NCBI GenBank assembly: GCA_027943245.1
Contig: JANDJZ010000013.1
Location: 1 to 64,000 of the forward strand
Direction of reading: 5' to 3'
DNA: 64,000 bases
From: Acanthamoeba sp. SK_2022b
Lineage: Eukaryota; Discosea; Longamoebia; Acanthamoebidae
Positions 57,001 to 64,000 of this stretch are shown here, piece by piece. The first letter of the stretch is position 1; each line of letters begins with the position of its first letter. The notes below the pieces were generated by a model. The model was not told the origin of the DNA. It saw nothing but the letters and a program-made list of their open reading frames with translations, and searched no databases. The position numbers and the translations under genes are program-made.

Positions 57001-57624
57001 AGCACAGAGATGGCCAAGAGCTTGGCACCTGCTTGAAGAGATCGGTGAGAAGCGCACAGTGGCCCAAGCAATCAGTGGTGCCACGGCCGTAGAGCTTGTC
57101 TCCCTCCACAGTGAGCTTGAATGGGTCGCGCTCCCAGTGTTCCGGGTTGGCAAATACCACGTCGAGGTGCGACCCCACGAAGGCCACCGACGACACGTCC
57201 TTGGCCGCTGCAGGCTTCGTTGCGGGGTACTCGATGATGATGTTGCCTCCTGCGCACAGCCAACACACAAACGGTCAGCACGTCAGCAGGCACGCCGAGT
57301 TCATGCCTGTCGCCTTCTGCGGTGGTGGTCGGGGAGCACACGGTTCTCGGTGTAGTGGACATGCTTAATGCGCAAAACGCCTCCGTTCTCGACTCGATAG
57401 GGCTCGAGAGCGCTCAGCACATGTGGTGCCTACCTGCTCTGTCCTCCTGCGGGATCAAGTCCGGAGGGCTGGGCCGTAGTGCGCTATCAAAATGTATTGA
57501 ATTTTGAAAATTCATTAACGCAACTTGGTACGTACCGGTTCTGGAGGTGGTAGGCTTCACCAACGAGGTGCCGCAACAACTCGACGAAGAAGGTAGGATC
57601 GAGCTCCAGCTGTGCAGTAGCCAT
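55642..57624 (-). CDS. M20-family peptidase, acetylornithine deacetylase-like
   Basis: Multi-exon gene from the ATG at 57622-57624 (MATAQLELDPTFFVELLRHL) to the TAA at 55642-55644. Motifs: FVGSHLDVVFAN with the first zinc ligand; LYGRGTTDCLGH with the bridging Asp; GVLIVDEESGGRLP with the catalytic Glu; a dimerisation domain (WELKVKGKLCHSGFPNKGVN) with the conserved His-Ser-Gly; INQIPGECTVKGDIRLIP; and GYGDEEAYHADNEFA with the C-terminal His ligand. This set and the HADNE end fit ArgE-type acetylornithine deacetylases more closely than the first M20 gene does. An intron contains a CACATA hexanucleotide array. Confidence 0.85.
56927..57000. repeat. (ACACAT)n hexanucleotide array in an intron of the second M20 gene
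   Basis: About twelve ACACAT units in tandem between the exons ending near 57030 and starting near 56855. Confidence 0.92.
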
Positions 57625-57728
57625 CTCTTCTTCGTGCCCGGAAAACAATTAGAAAATCATTAAGATAGAGAGAGAGAGAGGAGAGAAAAAAATAAAATTG
57701 CTCGCGACCCAACATAGACGTCCACTGG

Positions 57729-60535
57729 ATGGAGCACAACCCCACGGCACGGTGCTGCCTGTGCGCAAACGCAGCACCCGCTGTTCTCAAACGGAGCGTG
57801 GTTCGTGTTTAAAAAGCGTTACCCTTATGAAACGGTGGGGTTGATGACACCACCGCTTGTTTCACTCTCTCTCTCTCTGCCACATACCAGGTGTCCCCAT
57901 TCTTTGGCGCTGCGCTGCGACTACATAGCGAGCAGGAGAAAAGTGGCGATGCTTCGTGTGAAAATAAAGGCGAGCAGTTCGATGTGTGCGCAGAGTGCGA
58001 TGTGGTGTGCAGCGCTCACCAAAGTAAGCTCGAGGCACGAATGGCGCAGGCATTCGCCGACGCGGCAGCGGTCGAGCGCGCCAGCGAGGACAAGCAGGCG
58101 GCCAATGCTCGCAAGCAGCGATGGAAGCGAATACGCAGTGCTGCTGGTGCTCTGAAGAAGCACCCCCACGCGATTCCGCCCAAGCAGGCCGAGGAGTACC
58201 GGTTACTTCTTCGGTCCCGCTTCGGAACTGATGATGTCAACGACCCGCACACGCAGTGGCTTTGGTACACCTCCACATGTACCTTTGAACACAAGCATTA
58301 CAGAGTGTCACGCCACAACCTTATTCGCGCCCCTGGTCTCTTCTTTCATCTACGCCGCAGCTCGTTCGATGCAGAGATCGACGGCAACGAGGTCCATCGC
58401 GTGGTGGCACAGCTGTCGGCTCGGGAGAGGCAGGAGTTTGTTGATATCTGGAAGGCTCATTGGTATCAGCTGTTCAAGACCCTGGGTGCCGCCGTTCCGC
58501 GTGGCTGGCACTCGCACTCCGTGCCCATTCAGGAGCTGCTCAAGCGGAGGTGCGCGTGCTTGCGCTGTTAGAGCCCCATGTGTGTTGGTGCTGAGGCTCT
58601 GACGCATTACATATCCCTCAGGGAGAGCAAGGCGTGCTTCCAGCCGGTGCTAGGCATGCCCACCCCGGTCTACCGTTTTGACCAGAGGGCCGCGCAATGG
58701 AAGGAGGCCCAGCGCATAGATATCACCGCCCAGGCGGTGCAGATGAACCGATTGGTGGTGGTGAGCTTCAACGTCCTGTTTGACCTCTACCACGGCCTCA
58801 CGGATCTCATTCACACGCACAAGCGCACGCCCTACGCGCTCGACATGCTGCGCGAGCTGGACGCAGACATCATCGGACTGCAGGTGAGTATCCGAGCTTA
58901 GCCTTTCTTTGACCAATTGTCGCTCGCCTCTGGATGCTCATCCTGCCCTTCCATTCGTAACACAGGAAGTGACTCCTCCATTCCTTAATTACATGCTGGA
59001 GCAGGAATGGGTCCAGGAGCACTACTACATCTCTGAGAACGACTCTGCGCTGACCAAGTCAAAGGCAACGAAAAAGTACTACGCCGTCTATCGCTCGTCT
59101 CTGCATTTCCACGGATGCTGAATGCTACGATCTCTCCCTCCCTCCCTCCTTCCCTTCTGTTGCAGAGACCTGCAAAGCACAGTCTACCCGTCCGGCCAGT
59201 TGCTGCTATCGAAGCTGCCCTACCAGGCCAGCGTCTACGCCTTCTCTAACTACAAGCGTCTCGTGTGCGGGGAGTTCCTCATCAACGGGCGACACCTCTG
59301 CGTGCCGGTAATCCATCTCACTAGGTCCGTTGCCCACCCTGGACCCACCGCTGGTGGGTTTTGCTCAACGTTTCACCGAACGTGCAGTGAGAAGGCGGAG
59401 GGCGCGGGTGGCAGAAGAGCCGATCAGCTCAACACCATTGTGCGGGCGATGCGCGGAGAAGAGAGTGGCAACGCAAGTTTTGACTCCATAGTCATGGGCG
59501 ACTTCAACTTTTCCGATGACAAGGCGGAGAGCCAACTCATACCCGATGACTTTGTCGATGCCTGGCTTGCCCTCCACCCAGGTGAGAAGCTTTTTTTTTT
59601 GGCCGCGGCCTCGCGTGCATCCTCGCCGAGCCTTGTTTCTTTGATTGATGCGAGTTCACGTTTGCCCAACGATCGCAGAGGACGAGGGCTTCACGTTCAA
59701 CCCAAACGCCAACTTGGCGGCGGCACTCACGAGCCAAAGCAAGGCATGCAGGAGGTTCGATAGAATACTCATTCGCAGTCCTGGGTACGACTCAGACTCA
59801 TCAACCTTTCTTTGTGGTCTAGAGCACAAAGAGCGCCTTCTTACCCCATGCCCCCCATCTTTCCTTTGTTGTCTCACATCAGCGAGGGCCCTGCTTGGCG
59901 TCCGGTGAGCATTGAGATGATAGGCACTGAGCCCATCGTGTGGAAAGAAAAGCGCAAGCCCAAAGGTAGGTGGCGACGTCTCTCCTGGACGGAAGGTGTC
60001 CACGCATTAAACTGAGCATTGCCGGGGAGATCTCCCGATCCATGAATCACGGCAGCTGAGGGAGCGGACACCGCGGATGAGTCGGCTCTCGGACCTCAGG
60101 AGACGGAGGACCTCATTGTCGCCTTTGCGTGTGACGACACCCGCGAGGTGCTCGAGTTTCCGCCCACGCTCAACAATTTCCAGCGGATGCTGGTCCACCG
60201 CATCGCTTCCAGGGTACGTCACATGGGCGGATCGCGCCACGGACCTTCTCTCCGGTCATCTCCTCTTTCTAAGGTTGCACATCGCTCCTTTTTGCACGTG
60301 GGCCGCGCAGATGGGCCTACAGCATTACAGCGCGGGAGAGGAGTCAAAGGGGACGCGCTGTGTGGTGGTGGCCAAGAAGAACGCTGCACGGGGGAAAGAT
60401 AACAAGGCAACGCCACGGGCCAGCGCGCCTCCTGGCGACGACAGTCCAACAGGCGTCCTTGAGGAGGAGCAGGAGTTCCGCATGCATCCGTCCGATCACT
60501 TTGGCCTGGTGTGCACCCTCTGCTTTGGCCCGTGA
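57729..60535 (+). CDS. EEP-family nuclease/phosphatase with N-terminal Zn-binding domain and inserted R3H domain
   Basis: The ATG at 57729 begins a 69-base exon (RCCLCANAAPAVLKRS), joined at 57891 in phase 0 to VSPFFGAALRLHSEQ and then CAECDVVCSAH, a B-box-like set of Cys/His pairs. A basic helix and a Trp-rich region (WLWYTSTCTFEHKHYRV) follow. The exonuclease-endonuclease-phosphatase fold begins at about 58755 with LVVVSFNVLFDLY, then IIGLQEVTPPFL with the metal-binding Glu, HLCVPVIHLT, IVMGDFNFSDD with the catalytic Asp-Asn, and ends FRMHPSDHFGL with the Asp-His pair near 60495. Between the last two motifs lies an R3H domain (FPPTLNNFQRMLVHRIASRM, HYSAGEESKG) near 60160-60360. The fold resembles CCR4/nocturnin- or TDP2-type enzymes; substrate unknown, but R3H binds single-stranded nucleic acid. 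Confidence 0.8.
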
Positions 60536-60743
60536 AGGACAGACGACTGGTCCGAGAATTCCTTTTCCTTGAGAATTTCTTTGTTGAATTTCTCGAACGG
60601 CCGCAGCAGAAGCGGGCCACAGAAGCGAACACCACAAGCTGCCTACCAGGCCTCCTCAAGACAAAAATATCCAACCAAGAGTCTTGTGTGCTGCCAGTAC
60701 TACTCGCATTTTGTGCATTAATTAATTTTGCCAGCCGATATAA

Positions 60744-63700
60744 ATGCAATCTTCGCCCTCGAGGGCGGGCGCGACCCCAGTGCCCCCACTATCGCTGGCT
60801 ACCGCTGGGTCGAAGCTCACTGCCAGCAACATCCAGAAACACAACGCCGCAACTGCTGCACCTGAATTGACCGACAGCGGTGCCAGCCCTACCCAGAACA
60901 AGACGGGTAAGGCTCCTTTAACCACAGCGAAACTTCTCTTGGCGCATTTATATTAAATCTTACTTCTTTCTTTGGGTAACGCATTTCTCATTTGTTTTTC
61001 AGAAATTAGAAACGAGTGACGAATAAAATTAAGTATTAATTACAAATAATAATTATTATTACACAACAGTGCTGCGCGTGCCGAAAGCCAAGGGTCCTGG
61101 CTGTAGGGACTGGACGCGTGACTTTGTGTCCAAGCGAACAGCTAAGAAGGACCTGCGCGAACGCCTCTTTGTCGTCCTGGTCAAGCGCATGGCGCAGGTA
61201 CGACGCTCCTCTGAGCATCTCGTCTCTGAAGACCGCGTCCCGCTCCACCCAGGCGCACGAAGCGGTGGCCAGGGGAATGGACTGACGTCTGACGGTCACC
61301 CTTGCTCCCCTAGCTGTCGATGGCCCGGCTGGTGCGGGAGGAGACGGGCATGCTCTCGGCCCTCCTGGGCCGGCGTCCGCCGCCCATCGACGTCAAGGGC
61401 GTCGGTGGGCCCGCCAGCAAGCCACTCCAGGAGAACCATGACAGCAAGTGCTACTGCGGGTGCGGTGTCCCCCTTTGCTGCTCTGCATCTGTACGCCGAG
61501 GCGAGGGGGTGTGGTGGCAGCTGATCAAGGCTTGTACGCGTGCATCAGTCGTTCCTTTGGGTTCTTCAATCAGCACAAGACGCGGTGCGCGCTGTGCCTC
61601 GACTGGTTCTGCGACGCGTGCGTCATGCCGCGCGTGCCGCTCCACCTCGTGAACAAGGTTGAGCGACCTCTGGGTTCGGCCACCGACGTACCGATGCTCA
61701 ACACCTGCGAAGAATGCACCCGCATCGCCTACGCCTACGTCAGGCATGGCTTCCCACCTCCTTCTCACTCGCCTTTGATGCAGACCGTTCGTTTGACTCC
61801 TTGGCGTGCCCATCATCTGCAGGAGTGTACGGTATAGAGCCATCCTGCTGGAGGGTCGCAGCCACCCGCTGCCGGCTGTGTACCATTTCATCATGGAGGA
61901 AGACCAGCGCATCGCGCACAGCATGTTCGGCTACGCCAAGATGGTAAACGACCTGCGCGCCATCGATGAACAGGAACGGGCCAGGAGGACCTCGCTCGAC
62001 TACACCTCGTCACCCGTGGTCCACAATTCTGTCCTTTCCGCCGCCTTCCAGGTTTTGCCCCTCCGCCTCACAAGAGCCCGACCACCTTCACTCTTGGCCG
62101 CTCTCTGCTAATTGGCCAACCTCCTCACCGATCGATCTCTCTCTCTCTCTCTCCCTCCCCCCCCCCGCCAATGTTTGGTCACGACAGGAAGCGCTGGAGG
62201 CGGGGCAGGAGATCGAGCAGCTCATGTACTCGATGACGGTTCGGATCGAGCAGCTCGGGAAGGGTATCCCCTACTCGGGCCCCGAATCGATGGTGGTCCA
62301 GCCGCCCTCGTTTCTGACGCAGAGCCCCGCCGAATCGCCGAGGTCGACGTCTTCCAATCCCTCTCCCCGCGCCTCCACGCTCGCCCTGCCGAGCGGGGGA
62401 CCCTATACACTTGCGTCGCGCTCGTCGTCTTCGTCGTCGCTCGACTCAGTCATCAACGTGCCCGTGGTGGAGCCGCCACCCAAGTCGGAGGCGCAGAGCG
62501 ATGCCCCGCTGTGGCATCCAACCACCGAGACCGACGTCGAGCTGCTTGGCAACGTCTCGACCACCCTTCGGGATCGCTTGGAGGAGCACCGACATTTCTA
62601 CGACGCTCTGCACATGGTAGGCATTACCTGATGTCTTCCTCGCTACCCAATGACACGACTGACCACGTGATCGTTACCGGGGGGGGGCAGCAAATGATGC
62701 TTCTGGAGTTGCGGCTGCTGCGCGAGGTGTACGTGACCGTGTTCCAGCTGTCCTACGAACTGCGCGAGCTGTTCAACATCAACGGACAGCACAACGAGGA
62801 GAGCACGGGCGTTAACGTCTACCTCCTGCTCATGCAGCTCCTCAAAGTCTGCAAGCAGGAGCTCAAGCAGCTCGTCAACAAGATCGAGGATGCCAACTGG
62901 TACGCGTCGATCACTTGCGCACGCACACAGGGACAATTTAACCGTGCCCCACTCACCCATCGCCCCTCCCCTCCGTCGGACAGGGCGCACTACGAAGAGG
63001 GAATTGCGGGGCTGGTGCGCAAGCGTTTGGACAGCAGGCGGCTGATCGACATCCCGCCGTTTGTTCTGCGGGAGCTCACTCACGACGCGCTCACCGTGCT
63101 CGTCGTCGCCAAATTCCTGGGGATCGTTCGCGTGGAGGTGCTCACCACCCCTCCCCTCTCCCACCTCTTCCCCACTAGCCCTTGCTCCTCCCCTTTGCTT
63201 ACCGTTCTTTCGGTGTCCTGCCCCCCCCCCAACTGCAGGAGAAGAAGCTGGAGCTGAGAACAGCAAAGAGCCGATTCGTGAACACGAAGAAGAACTTCCG
63301 GAGCCTGGAGACGATCGTCACCAACACGTGCCTCAAGCAGGACGAGAACGATCGCGCTCGAGAGAAGAGCAAGCACATCAGTCACCTCGACGAGAAGCTC
63401 AACAAGCAGCAGCAGCAGCAGCAGCCACACAAAGAACCGGCCAAGGCGTCCATGTTCCCGCCTTCATCTTCACACATCCAGCCGCAGCCGCAGCCCAAGC
63501 AGGCAGCGTCGCAGCCTCCACCACAACCGCAGCACGTCGCTCCAGTTGGTGCCGGCGTGCTGCCGCTGCTCGCCGAAACCACTACCACCACCACCGCGCA
63601 GAAGCAAAGGGACAGAGCTCTGTCGCTGGACGGGGGCAAGTCCAAGCAGAGCGCGACTGATACGGCCGGCAGCGACCGCGAGGACGGACCCGTGGCCCGA

Positions 63701-63841
63701 CTCGCCTACGACGGCCACGCGGCCAGCGGCCGGGAGAAGGCCAAGGAGGCCACGCCCTCCCCCTCCCCAACTACTAACGAAGCCAACGGCCACGGTGGTG
63801 GCATGCTCAGCGGCGTCATGCGCAAGGTGGGCATGGCCTAA
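60744..63841 (+). CDS. FYVE-like zinc-finger and coiled-coil protein
   Basis: Starts at the ATG at 60744 with a Ser/Ala-rich exon; the first intron is 60907-61069 and keeps frame (KT/VLRVPKAKG). A helical block is followed by a zinc-binding cluster near 61450-61720: CYCGCG, then FFNQHKTRCALCLDWFCDAC and later CEECTRIAY. The order of pairs is that of a FYVE or related treble clef, although the basic RR/KHHCR patch of phosphoinositide-binding FYVE domains is only partly kept (HKTRC). Long helices and a coiled coil follow (LRDRLEEHRHFYDALHM, LLLELRLLREVYV), then a Gln/Pro-rich tail to TAA at 63839-63841. A membrane-traffic role is likely by analogy; no family was assigned. Confidence 0.65.
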
Positions 63842-64000
63842 AGCAATTTTCATGTTCATTTTGCGTCCTCCTGGAGCGTGACAACGTTGGAGAACGTATG
63901 TACATCTTGAACACATCTATTACCCACACACTGCAACCGTCGTGTTTTCTTTTTCTTTTTTTTTTATAGGTTGTTTCTTTTTTTCCCTTTGGCTCATATT
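63842..64000. other. 3' flank of the FYVE-like gene, window end
   Basis: Downstream untranslated sequence with a T-rich tract at 63945-63985. No further gene begins within the window. Confidence 0.5.

Overview
This is the left end of a chromosome or scaffold from a GC-rich, intron-dense microbial eukaryote. It opens with about 350 bases of (CCCTAA)n in the orientation expected of a telomere. The genes have many short GT-AG introns and encode typical eukaryotic proteins: a COMMD5-like protein, UVRAG/VPS38, a HECTD4-like HECT ligase, TTC38, and a likely complex I subunit. The overall style fits an amoebozoan close to Acanthamoeba. That assignment is inference, because no rRNA or other marker gene is present.

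Bases 350-4960 are a less GC-rich subtelomeric zone of decayed mobile-element sequence, all readable on the plus strand. It holds a tyrosine-recombinase-like relic, an acidic/chromodomain reading frame, a KDZ-like transposase fragment, a diverged relic of the transposase found intact further in, and a C2H2 zinc-finger frame. Ordinary genes start at 5.3 kb: an alpha-carbonic anhydrase (+), a very long Pro/Ser/Gln-rich protein (-), a COMMD5-like protein (-) and a small mitochondrial membrane protein (+).

From 12.9 to 32.0 kb the minus strand carries what reads as one giant gene of about 30 exons and roughly 5,000 codons. It is a HECTD4-like E3 ubiquitin ligase with a SPRY domain and a C-terminal HECT domain. 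It also carries FG-nucleoporin-type repeat blocks, an RRM and a RanBP2-type zinc finger. Several of its introns hold long CA/TG or GGCA microsatellites.

A hemerythrin gene follows, split by a 3,166-bp DNA transposon. The element has 60-bp terminal inverted repeats and a TTAA target duplication. It encodes an intron-containing Mutator-like DDE transposase with a C-terminal SAP domain and one in-frame TGA. Removing the element with one TTAA copy restores the hemerythrin reading frame exactly.

From 36.5 kb to the end, housekeeping-type genes are densely packed. In order they are an M20 peptidase, an ankyrin-UVRAG fusion, a small thioredoxin-fold protein, TTC38, a small SAP-like protein, an AT-richer gene-free island, a VWA-domain protein, a GNAT acetyltransferase, a short membrane protein, a Ser-rich charged protein, a second M20 peptidase, an EEP nuclease with an R3H domain inserted in the catalytic fold, and a FYVE-like zinc-finger protein. 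Exon joins were derived by hand from reading frame, splice consensus and family conservation. Those described as approximate should be treated that way.
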